Below, piece by piece: positions 1-8,745 of a DNA stretch of 64,000 nucleotides. The notes below the pieces were generated by a model, which saw nothing but the letters and a program-made list of their open reading frames with translations, did no database searches and was not told the origin of the DNA. Position 1 is the stretch's first letter; every line of letters begins with the position of its first letter. The position numbers were made by a program, and so were the translations under genes. Origin of the DNA: DATKPA01 sp051955985 (GTDB taxonomy: Bacteria > Planctomycetota > Phycisphaerae > WQYP01); NCBI GenBank assembly GCA_051955985.1, contig JBQCGD010000168.1, positions 18,181 to 82,180 on the forward strand, in the 5' to 3' direction.

Positions 1-72
1 CCTGTAACACGCAGCAAGTGGCGGGCAGCACGAGAAAAGCCAGAGCAGGACAATTCAGGGCGGAAGAAATCC

Positions 73-1743
73 ATGGCACGTTATTCCATCGGGCTCGATT
101 ACGGTACCAACAGTGTTCGCGCGCTGCTGGTGAACGTCGACAATGGGCAGGTTGTTTCGTCCGCGATTTATGACTACACCCGCGGGACGGCGGGGGTGGT
201 GCTGGATCAGAAGGATCCGAACCTGGCGCGGCAGCACCCGTCGGACTACATCGACGGGGCGACGATCACGATCAGGAAGGTGCTGGAGGGCGGAGCGGCG
301 AAGGGGGTGAAGGGGACGGAGGTGGTGGGGATCGGTATCGACACGACGGGGAGCACGCCGATGCCGGTGGATGCGTCGGGGACGCCGCTGGCGCTGTTGC
401 CGCAGTTTGCGAACAATCCGAATGCGATGGCGTGGCTGTGGAAAGATCACACGTCGCACGCGGAAGCGTCGGAGATCACGGCGGTGGCGTCAAAGATGCG
501 GCCGCAGTACCTGGCGAAGTGCGGGGGGAAGTATTCGTCGGAATGGTTCTGGGCGAAGATTCTGCATTGCTCGCGCGTTGCGCCGGACGTGTTTGAAGCG
601 GCGGCGACGTGGGTGGAGATTGCGGACTGGATTCCGGCGGTGCTGTGCGGGACGACGGCGCCTTCGCAGATTCAGCGCGGCATCTGCGCGGCGGGGCACA
701 AGGCGTTTTATCATGAATCGTGGGGCGGGTATCCGGATGCGGAATTCATCAAGGCGCTCGATCCGCGTCTGGAGCGGGTGCGGGAAAGCCTGCCGGCGAA
801 GGTGTATACGGTTGCGCATAAAGCGGGCGGGTTGTCAGCGCAGTGGGCGGATCGCCTGGGGCTGCCGGCGGGGACGCCGGTGGCGGTGGGGGCGTTTGAC
901 GTGCATTTGGGGGCGATCGGCGCGGGGATTCGGCCGGGGACGCTGGTGAAGATCATGGGGACGTCGACATGCGACCTGATGATTTCGCCGACGAGCGAGG
1001 CGCTGGCGGACATACCGGGGCTGTGCGGGATCGTGCCGGAATCGGTGATGCCGAGTTTTTACGGGATGGAGGCGGGGCAGTCGGCGGTGGGGGACATTTT
1101 CAACTGGTTTGTGCAGATCATTCAGCCGGGCGGGGAAAAAGGCTCTCACACTGTCCTCACTCAGCAAGCCGCTGCCCTCCGTCCAGGCGGCAGCGGCTTG
1201 CTCTCCCTTGACTGGCACAATGGGAACCGGACGGTGCTGGTGGATCAGCGGCTGACGGGGGCGATCCTGGGGCTGACGCTGCACACGACGCCGGCGGAGA
1301 TTTACCGGGCCTTGATCGAGGCGACGGCGTTCGGGGCGCGGGTGATCGTGGAGCGGTTTGAAGAGTTCGGCGTGCACGTGCGGGAGGTGATCTGCGGCGG
1401 GGGGATCGCGGTGAAGAACCCGATGGCGATGCAGATTTACGCGGATGTCATGGGGCGGCCGATCGTGATTTCGAGCAGCGACCAGACGTGTGCGCTGGGG
1501 TCGGCGATTGCGGCGGCGGTGGTGGGCGGGTCGCATTCCGGATTTCCGAAAGCGGTGGGGGCGATGGTGGCGAAGCCTGCGGCGATCTATAACCCGGAGC
1601 CGAAGGATGTGGCGACGTACGAGAAGCTGTATCGGCTGTACCGGCGGCTGCACGATGCGTTCGGGGTGGAGGGGACGTGCGAGAATCTTGCGGACGTGAT
1701 GAAGCAACTGCTCGCGATTCGTGATGAAGCGAGGGCTCACTGA
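73..1743 (+). CDS. araB: Ribulokinase (FGGY sugar kinase)
   Basis: Phosphorylates L-ribulose with ATP in the cytoplasm during L-arabinose use. The 556-residue product has the usual ribulokinase length. It opens with the FGGY phosphate-binding signature GLDYGTNSVRALL (residues 7-19), has the IDTTGSTP segment near residue 91, and later GTSTCDL, LDWHNGNRTVLVDQ and the C-terminal ICGGGIAVKNP nucleotide-binding motif. The frame stays open to the left edge, but the ATG at 73, preceded by GGCGGAAGAA, aligns with the family N-terminus. araD follows after one base, so the pair is an operon. araA is not in the window and may lie to the left. A patch of about 75 bases near 1140-1215 uses different codons and holds a perfect stem. 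Assignment as ribulokinase rather than another FGGY kinase is supported by length, motifs and the araD neighbour. Confidence 0.93.
   Translation: MARYSIGLDYGTNSVRALLVNVDNGQVVSSAIYDYTRGTAGVVLDQKDPNLARQHPSDYIDGATITIRKVLEGGAAKGVKGTEVVGIGIDTTGSTPMPVDASGTPLALLPQFANNPNAMAWLWKDHTSHAEASEITAVASKMRPQYLAKCGGKYSSEWFWAKILHCSRVAPDVFEAAATWVEIADWIPAVLCGTTAPSQIQRGICAAGHKAFYHESWGGYPDAEFIKALDPRLERVRESLPAKVYTVAHKAGGLSAQWADRLGLPAGTPVAVGAFDVHLGAIGAGIRPGTLVKIMGTSTCDLMISPTSEALADIPGLCGIVPESVMPSFYGMEAGQSAVGDIFNWFVQIIQPGGEKGSHTVLTQQAAALRPGGSGLLSLDWHNGNRTVLVDQRLTGAILGLTLHTTPAEIYRALIEATAFGARVIVERFEEFGVHVREVICGGGIAVKNPMAMQIYADVMGRPIVISSSDQTCALGSAIAAAVVGGSHSGFPKAVGAMVAKPAAIYNPEPKDVATYEKLYRLYRRLHDAFGVEGTCENLADVMKQLLAIRDEARAH
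1164..1201. repeat. Perfect 13-bp inverted repeat inside araB
   Basis: GCAAGCCGCTGCC at 1164-1176 and its exact reverse complement at 1189-1201 are separated by 12 bases, within the araB reading frame. The surrounding codons (TCT, ACT, CTC, CGT, CCA) differ from the GCG/GGG/CTG style of the rest of the gene, while the encoded protein still looks normal. It could fold as an intragenic hairpin in the mRNA. No function is proven. Confidence 0.6.
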
Positions 1744-1744
1744 G

Positions 1745-2449
1745 ATGTCGTACACGGCGCTGAAGGAAGCGGTCTTTGAAGCGAACCTGGCCATCGTGGA
1801 AGCGGGGCTGGTGGTGCTGACGTGGGGGAATGCGAGCGGGGTGGACCGCGCGGCGGGGATCATGGCGATCAAGCCGAGCGGGGTGGCGTATGACGTGCTG
1901 AAGCCGGCGGACATGGTGCTGGTGTCGCTGGAGACGGGGAAGGTTGTGGATTCGACGAGCCGGCCTTCGTCGGACACGCCGACGCACCTGGAGCTTTACC
2001 GGCATTTTTCGAACATCGGGGGGATCGTGCACACGCACTCGCGGTTTGCCACGTGTTTCGCGCAGGCGCACCAGACGGTTGCGTGCCTGGGGACGACGCA
2101 TGCGGACCACTTTCGGGGGACGGTGCCGGTGACGCGGGCGCTGACGACGGCGGAGATCGAGGGGGATTACGAGTTGAACACGGGGACGGTGATCGTTGAG
2201 ACGTTCCGGAAGGGGAATATCGATCCGGATGAAGTGCCGGCGGTGCTGGTGGCGAACCATGCGCCGTTCACGTGGGGGAAGACGCCGGCGAAGGCGGTGG
2301 AGAACTCGATTGTGCTGGAAGTGGTGGCACAGATGAACATGTGCACGTTCCAGATCAATGCCCAGGCAGCGGAAGCGCCGCGGAACCTGGTGGACAAGCA
2401 TTTCCTGCGGAAGCATGGCCCGAAGGCGTATTACGGGCAGGCGAAGTAA
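1745..2449 (+). CDS. araD: L-ribulose-5-phosphate 4-epimerase
   Basis: Converts L-ribulose 5-phosphate to D-xylulose 5-phosphate, feeding the pentose phosphate pathway. It is a class II aldolase/AraD-family protein of 234 residues, the normal size. Family motifs are visible: GNASG and KPSG in the N-terminal third, SSDTPTHLELY, the metal-binding HTHSRFAT segment, and the later VANHAPFTWG with a third metal histidine. The ATG at 1745 lies one base after the araB stop. An in-frame ATG at 1721 inside araB is less likely because the family begins at the MSYTALKEAV segment. The gene ends about 90 bases from the stop of the convergent LysR gene, with no clear terminator between them. Confidence 0.92.
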   Translation: MSYTALKEAVFEANLAIVEAGLVVLTWGNASGVDRAAGIMAIKPSGVAYDVLKPADMVLVSLETGKVVDSTSRPSSDTPTHLELYRHFSNIGGIVHTHSRFATCFAQAHQTVACLGTTHADHFRGTVPVTRALTTAEIEGDYELNTGTVIVETFRKGNIDPDEVPAVLVANHAPFTWGKTPAKAVENSIVLEVVAQMNMCTFQINAQAAEAPRNLVDKHFLRKHGPKAYYGQAK

Positions 2450-2540
2450 AAAACGTTCATTATCGATAGCGAAGTCATTGTTGCGGGTGCGGTGGAGGAA
2501 CGGGTGCCGGCGTTGCGGCATTTCCGGCGAGGCCGTGCGC

Positions 2541-3479
2541 TCAGGCGCTGCGTGTGATCTTGTACATGGCGGACGAGGTGGCGAGGTGAAGGTTTTCGGC
2601 GGCGGAGCGGCAGAGACCGAGGAAGGTTTGCTCGGCGATGGAGAGTTGGCGTGTTGAACGGCAGGCGACGGCCCAGTGGCGGCGGAGGATGGGGCCGGGC
2701 ATTTTGAGCCAGACGAGGGAGCCCTGTTCGATTTCAGGCGCGGCGATCCACGGGGCGACGACGCTGATGCCGAGGCCGAGTTTGACGAGTTCCTTGATTG
2801 CCTCCATGGAGCCGAGCTCGGTGAACTTGCGGAGGGGCGCCTGGAGTTTGAGGAGGTACTGCTCAATGGTGCGGAAGGTTGCGGAGGTGCGGGTGTAGAG
2901 GACGAAGTGCTGGGAGTCGATTTCGCGGCGATCGACCTTGCGGGCGCGGGCCCAGGGGTGGAGGGGGCTGACGAGGAAACCGAGGTCATCGGAAAAGAGT
3001 TCGTGGAAGACGAGGCGTTTTTCACGGGCGGTGCGGATGAGAATGCCGAGGTCGATGGTTCCATCGATGACTTGCTGGGCGACGGCGGGGGAATCTGCGA
3101 CGGCGATGGCGAGTTCGAATTCGGGGTAGCTTTCGCGGAATTCGCGGAGCGCTTCGGGGATGAGGTATTGGCAAGCGGCGGGGGAGGCGCCGATGCGGAG
3201 GGATCCGGTGCCGGGCCTGGTGGCGCGTTTGACGGCTTCGTCTGCGGCATCGAGCGCGGCGAAGACGCGGGCGGCGTGTTCGGTAAGGACGCGGCCGGCC
3301 TCGGTGAGGGAAATCTTTTTTCCTTCCCGACGAAGGAGGGGGGCGCCGAGTTCCTCCTCGAGGGCGGCGACCTGGTGGCTGACCGCGGATTGGGTCAGGA
3401 AGAGGGCTTCCGCCGCGCGCGTGAAGCTTAAATGTTGGGCAACGGCGGCGAAGATCCGGAGTTTGTGCACATCCTGCAT
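2541..3479 (-). CDS. LysR-family transcriptional regulator, divergent from nitrate genes
   Basis: DNA-binding regulator of 312 residues. The N-terminal winged helix-turn-helix reads FAAVAQHLSFTRAAEALFL followed by TQSAVSHQVAALEEELG and RREGKKISLTEAG. The rest is the periplasmic-binding-protein-like effector domain (about residues 90-300). The start at 3479 (MQDVHKLRIF) is chosen because the family begins a few residues before the HTH. An in-frame ATG at 3512 would add 11 residues that overlap the likely operator. It is transcribed divergently from the NasS-like gene, the nitrate transporter and nirBD, so control of nitrate assimilation (as with cyanobacterial NtcB, also LysR type) is the natural inference. 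The effector cannot be read from the sequence. Confidence 0.88.
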   Translation of the reverse strand: MQDVHKLRIFAAVAQHLSFTRAAEALFLTQSAVSHQVAALEEELGAPLLRREGKKISLTEAGRVLTEHAARVFAALDAADEAVKRATRPGTGSLRIGASPAACQYLIPEALREFRESYPEFELAIAVADSPAVAQQVIDGTIDLGILIRTAREKRLVFHELFSDDLGFLVSPLHPWARARKVDRREIDSQHFVLYTRTSATFRTIEQYLLKLQAPLRKFTELGSMEAIKELVKLGLGISVVAPWIAAPEIEQGSLVWLKMPGPILRRHWAVACRSTRQLSIAEQTFLGLCRSAAENLHLATSSAMYKITRSA

Positions 3480-3488
3480 GCAGTCACC

Positions 3489-3537
3489 ATGAACAGGATT
3501 CATGGTAACCATTTTTGTTATGAATTTCCATCATGAA
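3489..3537. promoter_or_regulatory. Candidate operator in the LysR / nitrate divergent intergenic region
   Basis: A dense group of half-sites lies just upstream of the LysR start: ATGAA-N5-TTCAT (3489-3503), TTCAT-N16-ATGAA (3499-3524) and another ATGAA at 3533. ATGGT-A-ACCAT, with perfect 5-base arms, is at 3502-3512. The core has the T-N11-A form common to LysR sites. The region is also locally AT-rich against a GC-rich background. The binding role is inferred from position and symmetry only. Confidence 0.45.
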
Positions 3538-3644
3538 GCCTCCGGTTGCATACTCAGGGACGGCGTAACAAGGAGGTGCGGGTGTTCGCACGGGCAGGTG
3601 TTATTGGATCGTGCGACTTCCGTGGCCGCAGATGGAAGCTGCAA

Positions 3645-4844
3645 ATGCAGGGATCGCTACTGAAGATTGGTTTCGTGCCGCTGATTGATGCGGCTCCCCT
3701 GATCGCCGCCTGGGAGCAGGGCTATTTCCGGGAGGAAGGGCTGCAGGTGTCGCTGCACCGGCAGATCGGGTGGGCGAACATCCGCGACAAGCTTTCCTAC
3801 GGGCAATTGGATGCGGGGCACGCGCTGCTGGGGATGCCGATCGCGAGCCACCTTGGGCGGGATTCGTTCAGCGAACCGCTGGTGGCGCTGATGGCGCTGG
3901 GGGCAGGCGGGAATGCGATCACGATCCGCAAGGCTCTTTACGACCAGGGGGCGAGTTCGGCGGCGAGCCTGGCGACGCTGATGAAATCACAGCCGCGGTT
4001 TTCGCGCCCTGTGGTGGGGCATGTGTTTCCGTCGTCGATGCATCATTACCTGCTGCGGGAGTGGCTTTCGTCGGCGGGGATCGATCCGGATCGTGACGTG
4101 AAGATGTGCATCATCCCGCCGCCGCAGATGACGGATCACATGCGGGGCGGGTATGTGGATTTGTTCTGCGTGGGGGAGCCGTGGAACACGCTTGCGACGC
4201 GGCAGGGGCACGGGGTCCCGATCGTGGCGACCACGGACATTCTTCCGCAGCATCCGGAAAAGGTGCTGGCGGTTTCGAAGCGTTTTCTGGAGGGGAAAGG
4301 GGATCTGCTGGCGTCGCTGGTACGGGCAACGCTGCGCGGGTGTTTGTGGTGCGAAGCGCCGGCGAATCGGAAGACGCTGGCGGAGATGCTTTCCGGAGAG
4401 AAGTATCTGGCCCAGCCGCGGGAGCTGCTCGAGGAAAGTCTGTCGATCGACAGCACGTTCGGCTGCAGCAAGCAGCAGAAGAACGCCCGGCCACGCAACT
4501 GGACGCTTCGCAGCTTTTCGGTCGATGAGACTTTTCCCAACAAGATGCATCCGGCGTGGATGCTTCGGCAGATGATCCGCTGGGGGCATCTGCATGGGCA
4601 GGCGGACATCAGGGGGATCGCGGAGCGGTGCGTTGAGACGCGGCCGTACCGCGAGGCGGCGGCATCCCTGGGGATCGACTGCCCGCCGGAGGACTTTCAA
4701 GCGATGCCGCTGCGTCACAACCGCAGCTTTACCCTGGACGATCCTGTTGAAACGAACCGGAAGGCGCCTGCCGCAGGAAGCATTTTTGCTGAAGCAAACA
4801 GTCGCGCAAACCAAGCAGTTGCTCAAACGAAGGTCATTTTATGA
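3645..4844 (+). CDS. NasS/NrtA/CmpA-family nitrate-binding protein, no signal peptide
   Basis: Periplasmic-binding-protein fold of the CmpA/NrtA/NasS family, about 399 residues. The family N-terminus is clear: LKIGFVPLIDAAPLIAAWEQ, then GYFREEGLQVSL and the HALLGMPIASHLG segment. GYVDLFCVGEPWN and FPNKMHPAWMLRQM are typical later blocks. There is no hydrophobic leader or lipobox in front of the domain, which fits the cytoplasmic sensor NasS better than the exported NrtA. No NasT antiterminator gene and no NrtBCD transporter genes are near. The ATG at 3645 has GGAAG six bases upstream and abuts the conserved start. A GTG at 3582 behind AAGGAGG is an alternative giving a 21-residue polar extension. 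The stop overlaps the next start by 4 bp (ATGA). Confidence 0.8.
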   Translation: MQGSLLKIGFVPLIDAAPLIAAWEQGYFREEGLQVSLHRQIGWANIRDKLSYGQLDAGHALLGMPIASHLGRDSFSEPLVALMALGAGGNAITIRKALYDQGASSAASLATLMKSQPRFSRPVVGHVFPSSMHHYLLREWLSSAGIDPDRDVKMCIIPPPQMTDHMRGGYVDLFCVGEPWNTLATRQGHGVPIVATTDILPQHPEKVLAVSKRFLEGKGDLLASLVRATLRGCLWCEAPANRKTLAEMLSGEKYLAQPRELLEESLSIDSTFGCSKQQKNARPRNWTLRSFSVDETFPNKMHPAWMLRQMIRWGHLHGQADIRGIAERCVETRPYREAAASLGIDCPPEDFQAMPLRHNRSFTLDDPVETNRKAPAAGSIFAEANSRANQAVAQTKVIL

Positions 4845-6190
4845 CGACGCAATCGATCGACATCAGCCCGGCGGCTTCCGCCGTGAGCAGTCCCCTGGAA
4901 GAAGCATCCGCGCGGCGGCGCATCCTGACGATTTCCACCGCCGGGTTCACGCTGCTATTCGCGGTGTGGCTGATGTTTGGAATCCTGGCGATTCCCATCC
5001 GCAAGGAACTTCATCTCACAGAGATGGAATTCTCATGGCTTACGGCGATTGCGATTTTAAACGGGTCGATCTGGCGGCTCTCGTTCGGCATGCTGGCGGA
5101 TCGCTACGGGGGGCGGCTGGTGTCGACGCTGCTGCTGCTGGTGTGCGCCATTCCCACGGCGCTGGTGGCGTACGCCCATTCGTACGCGGAGCTGCTGGTG
5201 TATGCGTTCCTGGTGGGGATTGCCGGCAATGGGTTTACGTCGGGCATTGCGTGGAATTCCGCGTGGTTTCCGAAGAAATCGCAGGGGACGGCACTGGGGA
5301 TTTTCGGGGGCGGGAACGTGGGGGCGTCGCTGACGAAGATCATCGGGCCGTCGATGATCACGATGGTGCCGGCAGCGGGGTTTTCCTTGCTCGGACTGCA
5401 ACTTCCGGGGGGATGGCGGTCGATTCCGCTGCTGTACGCGGTGCTGCTGGTGATCGTGGCTGCGATCACGTGGTTCGGGACGCCGGCGGCCGATCGAAGG
5501 CCGGGACGCGGGCGCTCTTTGCGGGAACGGCTGCGGCCGCTGTCGAGCATGCGGGTGTGGCGGTTCGGGGTTTACTACGTGGTGATGTTCGGGGCGTACG
5601 TGGCGCTTTCGGTGTGGCTGCCGCGGTACTACAAGGATGTGTACGGACTGACGCTGGCGCATGCGGCACTGCTGACGGCGCTGTTTATTTTTCCGGCCTC
5701 GCTGCTGCGACCGGTGGGGGGGTACCTTTCGGATCGATTTGGCCCGCGGCGGGCGATGTATGCCGTGTTTTCGCTGATGACCATCATTGCGTTCGTCCTG
5801 GCCATGCCGCCGTTTCAGATCAGCCTTGAGGGCTCGGCGCACACGTTTCATTTTCAATTGAGCGTGTCGGCGTTTGCCTCTCTGGTCTTCCTGCTGGGCG
5901 TGGGGATGGGGGTCGGCAAGGCGGCTGTGTACAAATACATCCCCGAATACTTCCCGCAGGATGTGGGTGCGGTGGGGGGGCTGGTGGGCCTGCTTGGGGG
6001 GCTTGGCGGGTTCTTTCTGCCGCCGCTGTTTGCGTATGCAGAAGCGGTGACGCACCTTCCGCAGATGACGTTTGGCGTGGTGTTTCTTGTGACGGCGGCT
6101 TCGTTCCTGTGGCTGCACCTGGTGGTCCTGCGGATTGTGCGGAAGGCCGCGCCGGAGGTCCAGGCGCAGTTTGAGATGCAGGCTGCCTGA
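4841..6190 (+). CDS. narK: Nitrate/nitrite transporter, NNP family (MFS)
   Basis: Inner-membrane major facilitator of 449 residues with about 12 hydrophobic helices, importing nitrate for assimilation and possibly exchanging nitrite. Both nitrate signature regions of the NNP family are present: GNGFTSGIAWNSAWF with GIFGGGNVGAS (residues 130-160), and GVGMGVGKAAVYKYIPEYFP with GAVGGLVGLLGGLGG (residues 355-390). The MFS loop motif appears as GMLADRYGGR. It overlaps the NasS-like gene by 4 bp and is followed 44 bases later by nirB, so it sits in the nitrate operon. The symbol follows the family; the alternative nrtP/nasA names would be equally fair. Confidence 0.9.
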   Translation: MTTQSIDISPAASAVSSPLEEASARRRILTISTAGFTLLFAVWLMFGILAIPIRKELHLTEMEFSWLTAIAILNGSIWRLSFGMLADRYGGRLVSTLLLLVCAIPTALVAYAHSYAELLVYAFLVGIAGNGFTSGIAWNSAWFPKKSQGTALGIFGGGNVGASLTKIIGPSMITMVPAAGFSLLGLQLPGGWRSIPLLYAVLLVIVAAITWFGTPAADRRPGRGRSLRERLRPLSSMRVWRFGVYYVVMFGAYVALSVWLPRYYKDVYGLTLAHAALLTALFIFPASLLRPVGGYLSDRFGPRRAMYAVFSLMTIIAFVLAMPPFQISLEGSAHTFHFQLSVSAFASLVFLLGVGMGVGKAAVYKYIPEYFPQDVGAVGGLVGLLGGLGGFFLPPLFAYAEAVTHLPQMTFGVVFLVTAASFLWLHLVVLRIVRKAAPEVQAQFEMQAA

Positions 6191-6234
6191 AGAAGCGACT
6201 GGACTGGACTTATTTCTGACTTCGTGGTGAAAAC

Positions 6235-8706
6235 ATGATTCGACCTGAAACACAAAAGCTCGTGATCCTTGGCAACGGCATGGCGGGGGCCCGCGTTGCG
6301 GAGGAGATCCTTCAGCGGGCGCCCGGCGCCTTCAACATCACGATGATCGGGGCGGAGCCGCACGGGAACTACAACCGCATCCTGCTCTCGAACATTCTGA
6401 ACGGCTCTCAGACGGCGGAAGAGATCACCCTCAATTCGCTGGAGTGGTACAAGGACAACGGCATTCACTTGATCGCGGGTATGCCGGCGATTGGGATTTC
6501 GCTGGCGAAGCGGACGGTGAATCTTCTGGACGGCCGGCAGATCCCGTTTGAAAAACTGATCATGGCGACGGGGTCGCGTCCGTTTGTACCGCAGATCCCG
6601 GGCATCGATCTGTACGGCGTGTATACGTTCCGCACGCTCGAGGACTGCACGTCGATTGCGAAGTTCGCGAAGAAATCGAGGGTGGCGGCGGTGATCGGCG
6701 GCGGCCTGCTGGGACTGGAAGCGGCGAAGGGGCTGATGACGCATGGCCCGGCGGTGCACATCGTGGAGATGGCGCCGCACCTGATGGCGGTGCAGGTAGA
6801 TCCTGCGGGCGGCGCCATCCTGGGGAAAACGATTGCGGGGCTGGGGGCGGTTGCCCACACGAACAAGGCCACGGTGGAGATTCTTTCGGATGCGGGTTCG
6901 CGGGTGCGTGCGCTTAAGTTCAAGGACGGCACGGAACTGGCTTGCGACATGGTGGTGATTTCGGCGGGCATTCGGCCGAACCTGGAACTTGCGCGCGAGG
7001 CGGGGCTTCCGACGGAACGGGCGATCCTGGTGGATGACCAGATGCTGACGAGCGACCCGGATGTATATGCCGTCGGCGAATGCGCGCAACACCGGGGCAA
7101 GTGTTACGGGCTGGTTGCCCCGATCTACGACCAGTGCAAGGTGGTGGCGGACCACTTGGCGTCGACGAATCCGGGCGCGGCGTACACGGGGTCGTTTATT
7201 GCGACGAAGCTGAAGGTCATGGGCGTGAATGTCGCATCGATGGGCGAACGGGATGAGCAGCCCACGGATGAAGTGGTTCGCTATCAGGAGCCGGACGCCG
7301 CTGGCGGCGGAATCTACAAGAAGCTGATCATCCGGAAGAACAAGCTGGTGGGGGCGATTCTGGTGGGGGATACCGATTCGTATGAGGACCTTGCGGCGAA
7401 GCTGAAGGGGCAGGCGGATTTGCCGAAGCGGCGTGCGGACCTGCTTTTTTCGCCGGCGGAGAGCGTGTGTTCGACGGAGTTTTCGCTGGCGGCGATGCCG
7501 GACGACAAGCAGATCTGCGATTGCAATGGGGTTTGCAAGGGGAAGATTGTCGAGGCGGTCAAGGCGGGGAAAACGACGGTGCAGGCGGTGGGGAAGGCGA
7601 CGCGCGCGGGGACGGGGTGCGGCTCGTGTAAGAAAATGGTGAAGTCGCTGATCGAAGCAGTGGCGGGAGAGGTGAAGGCCGATCCGTCGGAGGCTTTTTA
7701 TGTCCCGGCGATTCCGATGGACAAGCCAATGCTGACGGCGGAAATCCGGAAGCGCGGGCTGCGTGCGGTTTCGCACGTAATGGAAGCGCTGGCGACGAAA
7801 GAGGATGAGAAATCGAAGATGGGGCTGGCGATTCTACTGCGGGCGATCTGGGGCCGGGAGTACATCGATGAACGGGATTGCCGTTTCGTGAATGACCGCC
7901 TGCATGGGAACATCCAGAAGGATGGGACGTTCTCGGTGATTCCGCGCATTTATGGCGGCGTCACAACGGCGGACGAGCTTCTGAAGATCGCGAACGTTGC
8001 GAAAAAATATGATGTTCCGACGGTGAAGCTCACCGGGGGACAGCGGATCGATCTGCTGGGGATCAAGAAGGAAGATCTGCCGGCGGTGTGGAAAGACCTG
8101 AACATGGTGTCGGGGTATGCGTACACCAAGGCGTTCCGGACGTGCAAGACGTGCGTGGGTTCGGAGTGGTGCCGGTTCGGGACGAATGATTCAACGGGGC
8201 TGGGGATTGCCATCGAGAAGAAGTTCCAGGGGATTGAGACGCCGGCGAAGGTGAAGATGGCGGTGTCGGGGTGCCCGCGGAACTGCGCGGAAGCGACGAC
8301 GAAGGACATCGGGATCATCGCCACGGAAGGGGGCGAGTGGGAGATCGGCATCGGCGGGGCGTGCGGGGTGAGCGTGCGCAAGTCGGAGGTGCTTTGCCGG
8401 GTGAAGTCGCAAGAGGAAGCGATCCAGATCACCGCCCGTTTTCTGCAGTATTACCAGGAGCACGCGCGGTATCTCGAGCGGACGTACGATTTTGTTCCGC
8501 GCGTCGGCATTGAAAAATTGCGTGCGCTGCTCGTGGACGATTCGGAGGGCATCTGCGCCGGCCTGGACGAGCGGGTGCAGAAGTATCTGGATGCCGTTGT
8601 GGACCCGTGGGTCACTGACACAGCACCCAACAATGGCGAGGGGGTTTACCCCGGGCAATTCGCTGCGGCGCGTTCCGTGACGCTTCCGGTTCTTCAGTCC
8701 ACGTGA
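6235..8706 (+). CDS. nirB: Assimilatory nitrite reductase [NAD(P)H], large subunit
   Basis: Cytoplasmic reduction of nitrite to ammonium. The 823 residues hold the full set of NirB domains. An FAD fold begins at VILGNGMAGARVAEE (residues 9-24), and an NAD(P)H motif AAVIGGGLLGLEAAKG lies near 145-160. The BFD-type [2Fe-2S] site has C428, C430 and GTGCGSC near 463. A nitrite/sulfite reductase ferredoxin-like half-domain follows. The siroheme/[4Fe-4S] centre has C640-x5-C646 and C680-x3-C684 (CPRNCAE). No cluster ligand is missing. A Rieske-type small subunit, nirD, follows directly. A weak ribosome site (GTGGTGAAAAC) precedes the ATG. Confident call by domain order and ligands. Confidence 0.96.
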   Translation: MIRPETQKLVILGNGMAGARVAEEILQRAPGAFNITMIGAEPHGNYNRILLSNILNGSQTAEEITLNSLEWYKDNGIHLIAGMPAIGISLAKRTVNLLDGRQIPFEKLIMATGSRPFVPQIPGIDLYGVYTFRTLEDCTSIAKFAKKSRVAAVIGGGLLGLEAAKGLMTHGPAVHIVEMAPHLMAVQVDPAGGAILGKTIAGLGAVAHTNKATVEILSDAGSRVRALKFKDGTELACDMVVISAGIRPNLELAREAGLPTERAILVDDQMLTSDPDVYAVGECAQHRGKCYGLVAPIYDQCKVVADHLASTNPGAAYTGSFIATKLKVMGVNVASMGERDEQPTDEVVRYQEPDAAGGGIYKKLIIRKNKLVGAILVGDTDSYEDLAAKLKGQADLPKRRADLLFSPAESVCSTEFSLAAMPDDKQICDCNGVCKGKIVEAVKAGKTTVQAVGKATRAGTGCGSCKKMVKSLIEAVAGEVKADPSEAFYVPAIPMDKPMLTAEIRKRGLRAVSHVMEALATKEDEKSKMGLAILLRAIWGREYIDERDCRFVNDRLHGNIQKDGTFSVIPRIYGGVTTADELLKIANVAKKYDVPTVKLTGGQRIDLLGIKKEDLPAVWKDLNMVSGYAYTKAFRTCKTCVGSEWCRFGTNDSTGLGIAIEKKFQGIETPAKVKMAVSGCPRNCAEATTKDIGIIATEGGEWEIGIGGACGVSVRKSEVLCRVKSQEEAIQITARFLQYYQEHARYLERTYDFVPRVGIEKLRALLVDDSEGICAGLDERVQKYLDAVVDPWVTDTAPNNGEGVYPGQFAAARSVTLPVLQST

Positions 8707-8745
8707 TGTGTGTTTCCACAACTCGCTCTGCTCAGGAGCCCATTA

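Noticed and set aside
1..72. Upstream extension of araB or the end of araA
   Set aside because: The frame is open but shows no AraA-like residues, and the ATG at 73 with its ribosome site fits the ribulokinase start.
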